A stretch of DNA of 64,000 bases from JAFDVL01 sp963794955 (GTDB lineage: Bacteria > Acidobacteriota > Blastocatellia > RBC074), in contig CAWCGF010000015.1 in the NCBI GenBank assembly GCA_963794955.1, forward strand, positions 62,001 to 126,000, in the 5' to 3' direction. Positions 18,067 through 28,006 of the stretch are shown one piece after another (position 1 is the stretch's first letter; every line of letters starts with the position of its first letter). The position numbers and the translations under genes are program-made. The notes under the pieces are model-generated. The model saw nothing but the letters and a program-made list of their open reading frames with translations. It made no database searches and was not told the DNA's origin.

Positions 18067-18897
18067 TCAATTGTTCTTCAAATACACTTGCGTACGGTCT
18101 GTGTGCAAGGTCAAGCGTGGGCCGCCACCATTGATCGCGCCTTCGATCTTGTCATCACTGAAGCTGCTCGTCGTGATTGGAAAGTCGCTTTGGAACGAAT
18201 TGCGTCGCTCTTTGTTCAGGCTGAGGTTCAGCCCTTGCGAACCAGCCAACCGCATTTCGAGCTTGCCACGATCCATTTGCACGCGGGAATCGCCAGTGAG
18301 TTGCAATTGCTCAAAGGTCAAATCCGTGCGGTCGGCTTCGATCTGCAAGCTACCACGAATATTGCTGAGGCGCGTTTGATTGCCGCGATCAATATTTAAG
18401 CGAATATCGCCTGCCAAATCTTCGACACGCAACGGCGAACGATCCGTTTTCAAGTTGTGGCGACCTTCAAAGCCGCGCACCTCAGCTTCGGAGCGGTCGG
18501 TGTCCAAATTAAGATTGGCGCGACGCGGCGCGCGGATTTCCCATTCGATGCGCGGGATCACGCGATTCTTTCCGCCCCATTTCACTTCGTAAGGCACATT
18601 GTCATAGTTGGCCTTGATAGTCAGGCTATTGCCACTGCCAATTAGTTCAATTTCCGTCGCCTCGACCGCACGACGCATATAGTCGGCGCTGACACTCGTG
18701 TTGTCGCGGCCTTCGATGCGGGCGATGACTTCGACCTGATTCCGCTCCCATGAAGATACGCGCACGGTGCCGACATCAGTGTTGATGTGCAAATCACCGC
18801 CCGCAGTAAAATCTACCGTGCGATTGAAGTTTTTGGATTGCGCAAGACTTGCCACGGACAAGCTCACGAGGAACGCGATGAGTGAGATGAGTTTCAT
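18067..18897 (-). CDS. Secreted DUF4097-like beta-helical protein
   Basis: 276 residues. Signal peptide at the N-terminus (LISLIAFLVSLSVASLAQS). The rest is short repeated beta-strand units with regular Asp/Asn/Arg turns (VGTVRVSSWERNQVEV, RSEAEVRGFEGRHNLKTD, SLQIEADRTDLTFEQLQL), as in DUF4097 putative adhesin-like proteins. Function unknown; periplasmic or surface location inferred. It stands alone, transcribed toward the cytochrome gene with 131 bases between, so co-transcription is possible. Confidence 0.75.
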   Translation of the reverse strand: MKLISLIAFLVSLSVASLAQSKNFNRTVDFTAGGDLHINTDVGTVRVSSWERNQVEVIARIEGRDNTSVSADYMRRAVEATEIELIGSGNSLTIKANYDNVPYEVKWGGKNRVIPRIEWEIRAPRRANLNLDTDRSEAEVRGFEGRHNLKTDRSPLRVEDLAGDIRLNIDRGNQTRLSNIRGSLQIEADRTDLTFEQLQLTGDSRVQMDRGKLEMRLAGSQGLNLSLNKERRNSFQSDFPITTSSFSDDKIEGAINGGGPRLTLHTDRTQVYLKNN

Positions 18898-19095
18898 GTT
18901 TTTTTCTCCCTGAAAATGTAAGTTGACCTTTCAGTGAGTGTCCGAACCGCTCTATTCGTTTCAGCCGACCCGATTTTTTTGACAGAAATCCTGGGCACTT
19001 GTCGGAGCAACCGTCGTTGTCCGCCTTGCCGCTGAGAAAGACGTAGCAAAAGCAACCAGCGTTAACAAAGTTTCTAGCGCGGAAATGGGGGAGAA

Positions 19096-20631
19096 TTAGG
19101 GGTGTTTTGCATTGCTCTGGGAGACTTGAGCCAACCCTGCCATAAAATCTTCTGACTCCAGGACGAAGGCCTCCGCTTCCTCCTGGCTCCCTTCCTGATC
19201 ACTCGCGATGGCGGCACAGACGCGGTTGCGTCCCTGTTTCTTGGCCCGGTAAAGCGCCATATCCGCCGCGTTGATGAGCGTTTCGGGCGAGTTGGCGTGG
19301 AGGGGATAAGTCGCAATTCCGATGCTGGCGCTCAGGGGATAATTGCCCACCAAACATTCATTGATGAGCTGTCGCCAATGTTCGGCCACTGTTTGGCCAC
19401 CCGCAAGGGGCGTTTGGGGTAAGAGGACAGCAAATTCATCTCCGCCGTAACGCGCAGGCAGATCTATGCGGCGCGAGTTTTTGAGCAGAATCTCGCCAAT
19501 TTTTCTAATCGCGGTATCGCCCGCTAAATGCCCCAATTCATCGTTTATTTTTTTAAAGCTGTCGAGGTCGAGCAAAGCCAGCGTCAAGGGTTGGTGATAT
19601 CGTCGGGCGCGCTCCAATTCGATGGGTAATGAGGCATCAAAATGATGCCGATTAAATAATCCGGTTAAGCCATCACGCACCGATTGTTCGTGGACTTTGC
19701 GGTGCAATTCTGAGTTGACGGCAATGACGGAGATTTGCTGGGCTACCGTTTTCAGCAGTTGGATTTCGTCCTCCGACCAGTCCCGCGCTTGCTCGCAATC
19801 ATGCAAACTAAGATCGCCAAACCAACACCCTTGCAGTAAGAGTGGCTCGCTTAAGTAGGCTTTCACTCCAAAGTTGTGGGCGAGGGTTTGGAGCGTAGTA
19901 GCTGAAGCAGGAACGTCTGCCATATTGGCAATCATGTGACGGCTGTTGCCTTCGCTCTCCTCCTGCCCCGCCGCAGCTTCGATAGGAAATGAGTGCGCTC
20001 CAATCCGGGCCACTTCCGGCGCTGCATGTTCCGCCACCACCCGCAAGGTTTGCGCCTCCTGATCCACGAGTCGGACGATGGCGCGCGAAACATTAAAAAG
20101 CTCTTGCAAGGGGATAGCGGCGTCGCGCATCCCCGCCTCAAAATCCAATGAGGAAGTTAAGGAGCGTAACAGGGTATTGATCAGGCTTTGACGCTGGCAG
20201 CTTTTTTGCAATTGCTCGTTCACCTGTTGAATTTCAAATTTCCTCTTCAACAAGGATTGCTCTAACGCCAGAATGCGTTCTCCGGCGCGCAGCCGAACTT
20301 CCAACTCGGCTCCGTGAAAGGGCTTGGTCATAAAATCATCCGCCCCGGCATTCATTCCCTGTACCAAATCTATCTTCTGGTTTTTGGAAGTTAACAAGAT
20401 GATATAGGTATAGGAATCACGCTGTACCCATCTGATGCGACGACACAGGTCTAAGCCATTAAGGCGCGGCATCATCCAGTCCGTAATAATAAAGTGGATC
20501 GTGTCTTGCTGTAATTTTTCCCACGCATCCTCACCATCCGTTGCTTTCACGACCTCATAGCCCCAACGTTTTAAGGTACGCTCAACAACTAAAGCCGAAA
20601 CAGGCTCGTCTTCAACAATGAGAACTTTCAT
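19096..20631 (-). CDS. Response regulator diguanylate cyclase (REC-GAF-GGDEF)
   Basis: Makes the second messenger c-di-GMP from GTP. 511 residues from ATG 20631. Receiver at 1-120 with phospho-acceptor Asp in IITDWMMPRLNG. GAF-like domain about 160-320. GGDEF domain with intact RYGGDEFAVLL; five residues before it is RRID, matching the RxxD inhibitory site, so product feedback is likely. The ATG begins 3 bases after the stop of the hybrid kinase gene, strongly suggesting one operon in which that kinase phosphorylates this receiver. Expected outputs are biofilm, pili or flagella; pilus and flagellin genes are in the same window. Confidence 0.94.
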   Translation of the reverse strand: MKVLIVEDEPVSALVVERTLKRWGYEVVKATDGEDAWEKLQQDTIHFIITDWMMPRLNGLDLCRRIRWVQRDSYTYIILLTSKNQKIDLVQGMNAGADDFMTKPFHGAELEVRLRAGERILALEQSLLKRKFEIQQVNEQLQKSCQRQSLINTLLRSLTSSLDFEAGMRDAAIPLQELFNVSRAIVRLVDQEAQTLRVVAEHAAPEVARIGAHSFPIEAAAGQEESEGNSRHMIANMADVPASATTLQTLAHNFGVKAYLSEPLLLQGCWFGDLSLHDCEQARDWSEDEIQLLKTVAQQISVIAVNSELHRKVHEQSVRDGLTGLFNRHHFDASLPIELERARRYHQPLTLALLDLDSFKKINDELGHLAGDTAIRKIGEILLKNSRRIDLPARYGGDEFAVLLPQTPLAGGQTVAEHWRQLINECLVGNYPLSASIGIATYPLHANSPETLINAADMALYRAKKQGRNRVCAAIASDQEGSQEEAEAFVLESEDFMAGLAQVSQSNAKHP

Positions 20632-20633
20632 AG

Positions 20634-23438
20634 TCAACCAATCAGATTCTGTAAATAGCTCAGCACCCGCGCAAACTCTGCCTCAATAGCTGTTAATTCT
20701 GCCACGGTCTGCCCCAATTCATTTTTAGCGGCGGATTGCTCAAGCTTGGCAAACAGGTGCTGTAACCCAAGCGCCGAGAGATTCCCGCTGGCCCCCTTCA
20801 ACGCGTGTGCTTCACTTTTGATTTCTGCGGCAGAGGCTGTCTCGACAGCCAGGCGCAATTTCTTCAGGCGAAGTGGCGTATCTTCCAGATAGAGTCCCAC
20901 CAGTTCACGTAAAAAATCTTCATCGTTATCCGTAAGCTGCCGGAGCTTTTCAATCTCCACCGGAACGGAGTCTTCCCTTTGCAGTGTGGATGACAACATA
21001 CCTTTCTCTTGTATCTGTTCTGTCCAGCGAGTGACGGTAGTTTGTAATTCGTGAGCTTTGAGCGGCTTTGATATGTAGTCATCCATCCCCACAGCAAGAC
21101 ATTTCTCGTGATCTCCCGTTAGCGCATTAGCGGTCATGGCAATGATCGGGATGTGGGCTTGGTGATTTTTCGCGCGAATGCGGGCGGTCGCTTCAAACCC
21201 ATCCATTTCGGGCATCTGTATATCCATCAATACCAGGTCAAAGAGCGATTCATCCAGCAGTTCACAGGCAATTCTTCCATTCCTGGCGATGTGAATCTCG
21301 TGTCCGGCTTTTTCTAATAACTTCACCGCCAAAAGCTGATTGACCGAATTATCTTCAACCAACAGAATTCTGGCTCCTGGCGTCTCTGCGTGGAGGGGAG
21401 CAGCGCTAGGAGACAAAGGGGAAAGCGCTTCTACTTCATCAGACACAACCTGCTCGCCCGCTTCGATTTTCGTGATCGCCTGTAATAATTGGGAGTGCTT
21501 CAGGGGTATATTTAAATGAAAATCCATTCCCATTTGGGCCCAATTAGATTCCACATTTCTGGTCGTCCTGGCTGTCAAAGCGAGTATTTTGGGTCGACTG
21601 TCAGGCAGTCGCCCCGCGCACAATTCAGCCCAATTCAGCATCTTCATCCCAGGCGACTCAAAATCGTAAAGTAATAAGTCGAAGGGCGTGCCGTCATTGG
21701 CAGCGGCTTCCAGTTCGGATAAGGCTTCCTTCGCGCTTGCTGCCTGCGTGTAGTGGTAACCCATTTGGTCAAGCATTGCCCCCAACGCTTTGCGCGCCGT
21801 GGGATTTTCCTCCAGGATAAGGATTTTCAATTGCCGCAGCGGGGGGGAGGATAACTCGGCCTGATGACGGGCCCCCTTGAAGTTAACCTCAAATTCAAAT
21901 GTACTGCCCACACCCACCTGACTTCGCACGGTTATTTTTCCGCCCATCAACTCGACTAATTGCTTGCAGATCGCCAAGCCCAATCCGCTGCCACCATATT
22001 GACGCGTCGTTGAGCCATCCGCCTGCGTAAAACTCTCAAAAATAACCTTTAGTTTTTCCGTTGGGATGCCAATCCCGGTATCCTGCACCGTGAAGCGCAC
22101 GCGCGTTTGCAGCGGCGACCACTCAATAATGGAGGCTACCAAAGTGACTTCGCCGGCCTCGGTGAATTTCAAGGCATTGCTGACCAGGTTCACCAGTATC
22201 TGGCGCAAACGATGTGGGTCGCCACGCATAATGCTAATAAATGGCCCCCGCTCCTCTGTATCCACATAAAAATACAAGGCAACACTCTTATCCAAGGCCC
22301 GGGGAGTAAACATATCGGTGACGCTTTCAATGACCTCATGTAAGTTGAATTCAATCTCTTCCAGGTCAAGCTTACGCGCTTCAATCTTGGAAAAGTCCAG
22401 GATGTCATTGATCAAATTCAAGAGTGAATCCGCACAACTTTGGATCGTTTTGACGTAATCCCCTTGCTCCTGATCCAAGGGCGTTTCATGCAACAGATCG
22501 CTCATGCCAACAATGCCATTGAGCGGCGTGCGAATTTCATGGCTCATATTGGCGAGAAACTCACTCTTGGCCTTCGCGGCATCACGTGCCAGCGCGAGCG
22601 CCTTGTCCAATTCGATATTCTTGCGGGCGATTTCTGAAACACTTTGACGAAGGCTGTCGCCCAGTTGTTTCTGCCCTGAGATGTCTTGCAGATGACTGAC
22701 AAAAAATAGCGGTTGTTGCTGTTCATCGCGTGTGAGTGCAGCATTAAGCGACACCCAAACGTGATGCCCTCGTTTATGTACAAAACGCTTTTCGAGTTGG
22801 TAGGGGCTGCCATTCCCTCGCAGCGAGTGATTCCACTGTTCAACTTCCATCGCCCAATCCTCAGGCCAGGTGATGTCAGCAATTTTTTTTGTCAGTACTT
22901 CACTTTTGCTATACCCCAACATCTGGCAAGCTGCCTGATTAATTTCCAGGCAACGCCCATCGGTAGCAAGAATCATCATGCCCAGGGCCGCCGCCTCAAA
23001 AGCCTGATGAAACCGTCGTTCCTGCTCGTCACTTGCCCCCCCTTTGGAGGAGTCGCTGGTTAAGAATTGTAAGGTAGCAACCTTGACGATATGCCCATTC
23101 CAAGCCACTCTTTTCGTATTAATTGTGAGGGGAAACCGCGTGCCATCGCGTTTTAGTGCCAGCGTTTCAAAAGGCTTATTCTGGCTGGCCAGTTCTTGTT
23201 GCATGACCAGACGCCGCAATTCAGGGGCAATCAGGCTTAACGCTTTTTTCTGACACAGCTCCCCCGCTTGATACCCAAACAAGCTGGCAGCGGCGGCGGA
23301 TGCCTTAAGTATGCGATTCTTGTCGTACACGATGATGGTATCAACAGCGTGATCGCCTGAGTGTGATACCGATTCTTGGCGCATGTTTTCTTTCATTTTG
23401 GTTTGTAGGCAGGGGCCGGAGTTTTCAGATTCTTCCAT
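20634..23438 (-). CDS. Hybrid sensor histidine kinase (PAS-PAS-HisKA-HATPase-REC-REC-HPt)
   Basis: 934 residues, no membrane segment, so a cytosolic sensor. PAS domains at about 30-125 and 140-255. Phospho-acceptor His300 in MSHEIRTPLNGIVG. ATPase boxes NALKFTEAG, DTGIGIP and GGSGLGLAI. The first receiver (537-660) has an acceptor-like Asp592 but EE in place of the usual acidic pair and Ile where the conserved Lys is expected (LNIPLK), so it may be inactive. The second receiver (688-805) is canonical (VEDNSVN, Asp739, SKPLK). The HPt domain has His878 in SEAHALKGASG. A full phosphorelay ending in the coupled diguanylate cyclase is the simplest reading. Confidence 0.94.
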   Translation of the reverse strand: MEESENSGPCLQTKMKENMRQESVSHSGDHAVDTIIVYDKNRILKASAAAASLFGYQAGELCQKKALSLIAPELRRLVMQQELASQNKPFETLALKRDGTRFPLTINTKRVAWNGHIVKVATLQFLTSDSSKGGASDEQERRFHQAFEAAALGMMILATDGRCLEINQAACQMLGYSKSEVLTKKIADITWPEDWAMEVEQWNHSLRGNGSPYQLEKRFVHKRGHHVWVSLNAALTRDEQQQPLFFVSHLQDISGQKQLGDSLRQSVSEIARKNIELDKALALARDAAKAKSEFLANMSHEIRTPLNGIVGMSDLLHETPLDQEQGDYVKTIQSCADSLLNLINDILDFSKIEARKLDLEEIEFNLHEVIESVTDMFTPRALDKSVALYFYVDTEERGPFISIMRGDPHRLRQILVNLVSNALKFTEAGEVTLVASIIEWSPLQTRVRFTVQDTGIGIPTEKLKVIFESFTQADGSTTRQYGGSGLGLAICKQLVELMGGKITVRSQVGVGSTFEFEVNFKGARHQAELSSPPLRQLKILILEENPTARKALGAMLDQMGYHYTQAASAKEALSELEAAANDGTPFDLLLYDFESPGMKMLNWAELCAGRLPDSRPKILALTARTTRNVESNWAQMGMDFHLNIPLKHSQLLQAITKIEAGEQVVSDEVEALSPLSPSAAPLHAETPGARILLVEDNSVNQLLAVKLLEKAGHEIHIARNGRIACELLDESLFDLVLMDIQMPEMDGFEATARIRAKNHQAHIPIIAMTANALTGDHEKCLAVGMDDYISKPLKAHELQTTVTRWTEQIQEKGMLSSTLQREDSVPVEIEKLRQLTDNDEDFLRELVGLYLEDTPLRLKKLRLAVETASAAEIKSEAHALKGASGNLSALGLQHLFAKLEQSAAKNELGQTVAELTAIEAEFARVLSYLQNLIG

Positions 23439-23556
23439 CGTGTGTTGTTCAGGTATGTTTGGTTGGCTTGGGCAAGCCGTGGAGGTTGGGCAGCGGAACT
23501 ATACCATACCCGAATTGCTTCTGGGCAAGGAAATTTCGTCTGAGTTAGAACGTGGC

Positions 23557-25770
23557 TTATCGTTTTCCAGGAGGCTTTTGACGTGTTAACGAGACGACTG
23601 AAAAATCAACCAGATGCCGATCCACATTGACGCGCTCCACACGGACACGGACTGGCTCTCCTAACTTGAACGTCCGGCGCTTTTGGCGACCGATCAGCGC
23701 GTGACGGCGGGCATCGAATTCGTAGTAATCATCCTGCAACGAAGACACCGAAACCAGCCCTTCGACAAACAATTCGGTCAATTCCACAAAGAAACCAAAC
23801 TCGCGGACGTTGATAATCAGCCCGTCAAATTCTTCGCCAACATGCTTGGCTAGCAGCGAGGCTTTCCGCCAGTCTTCCAGTTCCCGTTCCGCCGCATCCG
23901 CCGCCCGCTCTCGCTCGCTTGACTCTTCGGCCATTGCCGTGAGTTCAGCCAGCGGAATCGGCACCAATTTATTGCGCGGCGCGCGCGCTTTATGGCTGAC
24001 TGTAGCGCCATCGCCCCAATGTAATGATTGTTGCAACAAAGCGCGCAACACACGATGCACCAGTAAATCGGGATAGCGACGGATAGGGGAAGTAAAATGC
24101 GTGTACGTCGTCGCCGCTAAACCAAAATGACCGACATTCTGCGCGGCATAACGCGCTCGTTGCAGGGAACGCAGCATCGCGTATGACAAGACTTTCTCTT
24201 CCGGTTTGCCCGCCAGCAAATGCGAAAGGCGTTGATAATCGTGCGAATTCACCCCTTCCACGGGAAAGCGATAGCCAAAGGCGGCGGCAAGTTCAGCAAA
24301 CTCCAGGACGCGCTGTGGCTCCGGCTTTTCGTGAATGCGATAAACCGCCGGGACGCCCAGTTTTTCCAAGTGACTCGCCACCGTCTCATTCGCCAAGAGC
24401 ATAAACTCTTCGATGATGCGATGCGCGATGTTGCGTTCCGATTTGAGCACGCCTGCCATCTGGCCTTCGTCGTTGAAGCGGAACACGGCTTCCGGCAAGT
24501 TGAAATCAATCGCGCCGCGCTGGGAACGCATTTTGATGAGGATACGCGCGAGTTCTTCCATCGTCTGAAAAAACTCCGCCAACGCCGCATATCGCTCCAG
24601 CACGCCAGCATCGGTTTGCTGCAAGACTTTGTTCACATCGGTGTAGGTCATCCGTTCCCGACTGCAAATTACGGTTTCGCGGAGTTGATAGGAGACCACC
24701 TGCCCTTGCGGATTGACTTCCATCAAGGCCGACATCGTCAAACGATCCACCTGTGGATTGAGCGAACAAATACCGTTGGAAAGCCGTTCGGGCAACATCG
24801 GAATCGCCCGCTCAGGAAAATACACGGAGGTTCCGCGCAAGCGCGCTTCCTCATCCAGTGCGGTTCCCTCCTGCACATAAAAGCTGACATCAGCGATGTG
24901 AACGCCGAGCGAATAGTTACCGTTCTCCAGCTTGCGCAAACTGATCGCATCATCAAAATCGCGCGCTGTCTCGCCATCAATTGTGACGGTCGTGACCGCG
25001 CGCAAATCCAATCGTCCTGCGCATTGTTCTTCGGTCACCACGGGCGCAACAGCTTCTGCTTCCGCTTCGACTTCAGGCGGGAAAATATGTGGCAAGTCAT
25101 GTTTGCGAATGATGATTTCGATGTCGAGTCCCGGCTCATCACTAAACGCGCCGAGTTGTTCGATGATCGTGCCCGCCGGGCTTTCGTGGGCATTCGGATA
25201 GCGCGTTACTTCGACGACAACGATTTTGCCGTCTTCATTTGTGTCTGCCAGGTCAACATCAATATCGAACGGAAACTTTTCGTCCAGCGATTCGACAAAT
25301 GAAAAGCGGTAGGTGCAATGCAAGCGGCCTATGATTTTAAGTTGCCCGCGCCGGAGCACCATCTCAACTTTGGCTTCCCGGTCGGGGCCTCGCCCCCGCG
25401 CCAACGAAGCAATCACGCGGTCACCATCGAATGCGCCGTTCGTATCTTCCGGCGCGACGCGGAACTTGCTTTGTACGTGCTCGTCTTCTGGAATGAAGGA
25501 AATGCTCTTGCGTCGTCGTTGCCGCAGCGTGCCGATGAACACACGATTGGAATCTGCCCAACGATAGTCCTGCCCGTGGCGTTTGATAATACCCGTGCCT
25601 TGCAGGCTACTGAGCAAGCGCGTAAGTTGTTTTTGGGCAGCGCGATTGAGATGAAAGATGTCGGCGAGGTCTTTAATAGAGACGCCCGCGCCAGCTTCGC
25701 GGAGGGCATTAAGGATAGTCTCCACTTCAAGCTGCGTCGTGTTTTCCAGCCTGTCACGTCGTCGGGTCAT
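23557..25770 (-). CDS. rnr: Ribonuclease R (RNB family 3'-5' exoribonuclease)
   Basis: 737 residues. An N-terminal winged-helix-like region (residues 8-70) is followed by cold-shock domains (FIGTLRQRRRKSISFI). The RNB catalytic core has DGETARDFDDAISL with the metal-binding Asp cluster, then GVHIADVSFYV and PERAIPMLPERLSN. A C-terminal S1 domain (GLIINVREFGFFVELTELFVEGLV) ends the protein. Processive decay of structured RNA and rRNA quality control. Essential residues look intact. A 360-residue open frame on the other strand is a shadow of this gene. No close partner; the hybrid kinase start lies 118 bases downstream. Confidence 0.96.
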   Translation of the reverse strand: MTRRRDRLENTTQLEVETILNALREAGAGVSIKDLADIFHLNRAAQKQLTRLLSSLQGTGIIKRHGQDYRWADSNRVFIGTLRQRRRKSISFIPEDEHVQSKFRVAPEDTNGAFDGDRVIASLARGRGPDREAKVEMVLRRGQLKIIGRLHCTYRFSFVESLDEKFPFDIDVDLADTNEDGKIVVVEVTRYPNAHESPAGTIIEQLGAFSDEPGLDIEIIIRKHDLPHIFPPEVEAEAEAVAPVVTEEQCAGRLDLRAVTTVTIDGETARDFDDAISLRKLENGNYSLGVHIADVSFYVQEGTALDEEARLRGTSVYFPERAIPMLPERLSNGICSLNPQVDRLTMSALMEVNPQGQVVSYQLRETVICSRERMTYTDVNKVLQQTDAGVLERYAALAEFFQTMEELARILIKMRSQRGAIDFNLPEAVFRFNDEGQMAGVLKSERNIAHRIIEEFMLLANETVASHLEKLGVPAVYRIHEKPEPQRVLEFAELAAAFGYRFPVEGVNSHDYQRLSHLLAGKPEEKVLSYAMLRSLQRARYAAQNVGHFGLAATTYTHFTSPIRRYPDLLVHRVLRALLQQSLHWGDGATVSHKARAPRNKLVPIPLAELTAMAEESSERERAADAAERELEDWRKASLLAKHVGEEFDGLIINVREFGFFVELTELFVEGLVSVSSLQDDYYEFDARRHALIGRQKRRTFKLGEPVRVRVERVNVDRHLVDFSVVSLTRQKPPGKR

Positions 25771-25857
25771 GCAGGCAAATCATAGCACATGCGCTAAGAG
25801 GGGAGGGAGTTAAGAGTTAGAAACTCGCTTTGCTAAAGAGCTTATTTTACGCTGTAG

Positions 25858-27963
25858 TTAATTGTATGTGCGTTGCCAAGTATTGGACTGGGTCATCACT
25901 TCCGACGTGGAGGTAGCTACGGTGCGCGACGAGACAATGGTTGTACTGGTGATCTTGGTACGGGGAAAAAGGGAGGTGCCACGGCACCATTAGCAAAGCG
26001 CGGGTCAAAGAGACCGATTGAGGTTTGTCCAGAATTCCCGTTGATGAACGACAAGCGCTCTGGAAGCGGTACGGCTCCCACGCAGTGAAATCTTTGTACT
26101 ACTGTTACAGACGCACAATCTACTTCCCAACCACCCGAGTTGCAGTACTTGAATTAGCATTCAGACCGCTTCGTTAAAGACAGCCATCGCGGCAGTCCAC
26201 CTCTATACTTCCATTTCCCGGGGTGTAGCTTGAATTCGGTTTCCAAGTGACTTTGCCGGAGTTGGTAAATAACCCAGAGACATTTGTAGGGACATAATTG
26301 TTGGCATACGTCACAGTCGTACCATTCGAATTCAGTACCGGTTCTTGATAGGTGAGAGTTCCCGTAACGTTGATGTCACTGGTTGAGATGATAGTCAGAT
26401 GCGTGTCTTTCGTAATAGCTGAGCCGCGACAGCGCCCCCAGCGACTGCCGGACCATGTAACTTACTATTGCCACCATCCACATAAAGCGCCACGCCCGGC
26501 TTTTGTTCTGCTGCAACCGGATTCGTCTTGTCCATCGGAACACCTTGAAAAGTGGTCGTGCCGGAGGAATTAGAAACCACTGTGGTGCCAGCAGTAAGTG
26601 AAGTCGGCGGGGTAATAGTTATAGTCGTTGTAGTAGAGCCTTGTTTAATTGCATAAACCTGTGCCCCAGTCAGGGTTTTACTCAAGGTGATTTCGTCCGC
26701 TGTTCCCTTCACATAGATTCCGCCACCCGTAATCGTAGGGCTGCCGCTCACGATTTGTGGCCGGAACATAGACGCCAGTATTGATTACTTCGCTGCCCCC
26801 GAACCGGTGGTAGGAACCGTGGCATTGGCAGCGGTTTTAAGTACCGCTTTCATCTGTGTGACAGTAGGATCAGGAGGTTCCTTAGGGTCCGAAGTGGTGG
26901 AAGGATACGTGTTATCAGCAAGTCCGGTAGAATTCAATACCGCCAGCTTTTGTGACGAAGAATTGATAGGCAAAGGCAAGGCTGCCACCGTCGTATACGA
27001 GCTATTAAAGGTCATCCCCGTCCGCGGAGTCGAGTTCGGTTGGACACTACTGACATTATAAGAACTCCCGTTATATGTGTAGGTAGAATTGACCTGAGTG
27101 ACATCTCCGGTAAAGGTTACGGGGGAAGAGGAGGAGAAACCAAACCCCTGATTCGTGTGAACTCTCCCTTGGAAGAGTACCCGATGCCCACGAGCCGCTA
27201 AATCGGTCCAAAAAGGTGCCATATTCACTGAATGATCGATTATAAGTGGGGTTGCTAGTCGGAGTTGTGACTGTGGCATTCAATGTCACACTCACGTAGC
27301 CGGTCTCGATAGCGCGGGCCAGCGCGCGATTGGGGTTGCCCGCGCTAATCGCATTGTTCCCTAGAGAGGTCACTGTGTATTTATATCTCCCTGTCACCGA
27401 AGCCGTGACACTAGGGATGTCTTCTACAACATTGACGTTTTGACTATTGAGCAACGACACGCTGCACATCCACCGCGCTCGTATCAGTAATTGAATCAAG
27501 CGTAAGCTGAATATCCACATCAAAGCCAGCATTCGTGATTGCCGTAGAGCGTGAAGTTAGGGCAGCTTTCGCATTAACGATTGGGTCCCCAGTACGTAGA
27601 AACCAGCGAACTGCTTTGCAAAATCGCCCCTAATTGCGTTCGATTAAAAGTGATGAGCGTTAACCCACCAGAGGTTCTCGTCCCATAAGAGGGATTTGTA
27701 TCCACCGAAGCTGCTGCCGCTTGAATCGCGCTATTTAAAGAACTGCGGAGAGCCATCCGTGCAATGCCCAGTCCGGCATCTGCTGCATAAAAAGCTTGTT
27801 CATTGCGACGGAAGCCCCCACTCAGCGAGGCTTCGCCTGTGGAATTAAAGAGCACGGCCATGCCCAAGCCCGTACAGAGAAGCAAGCACATCATCGCCGC
27901 CACCAGTGCCATGCCTTGCTCCGAAAGGTTAATCGGTCTGATTTTTCGCTGTTGCTTTTTCAT
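25858..27963 (-). pseudogene. pilX-like minor pilin gene with many frameshifts
   Basis: Last gene of the pseudopilin operon. Likely start ATG 27963 (MKKQQRKIRP), with GAGGA just upstream. The N-terminus is a PilX-type hydrophobic helix (EQGMALVAAMMCLLLCTGLG and AFYAADAGLGIARMAL). Protein-like sequence continues in changing frames: SVTASVTGRYKYTVTSLG (about 27400), FQGRVHTNQGFGF (27160), GGGIYVKGTADEITL (26720), TIISTSDINVTGTLTY (26360), LFDPRFANGAVAPPFFPVP (about 25980), ending SEVMTQSNTWQRTYN at the TAA 25858-25860. At least six shifts are needed for about 700 residues. A weak hairpin and T-rich stretch near 25970 may be incidental. Confidence 0.75.
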
Positions 27964-28006
27964 ATTCATCCTCAACTCAAATCTTGCACCTCGCCTAGGC
28001 CAGCAC

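Noticed and set aside
24220..25302. 360-codon open frame on the plus strand
   Set aside because: Shadow of the RNase R gene, with no family features.
25873..26088. 71-codon plus-strand frame rich in Gly/Arg
   Set aside because: The opposite strand reads the conserved C-terminus of the pilX-like gene, so the plus frame is a shadow.
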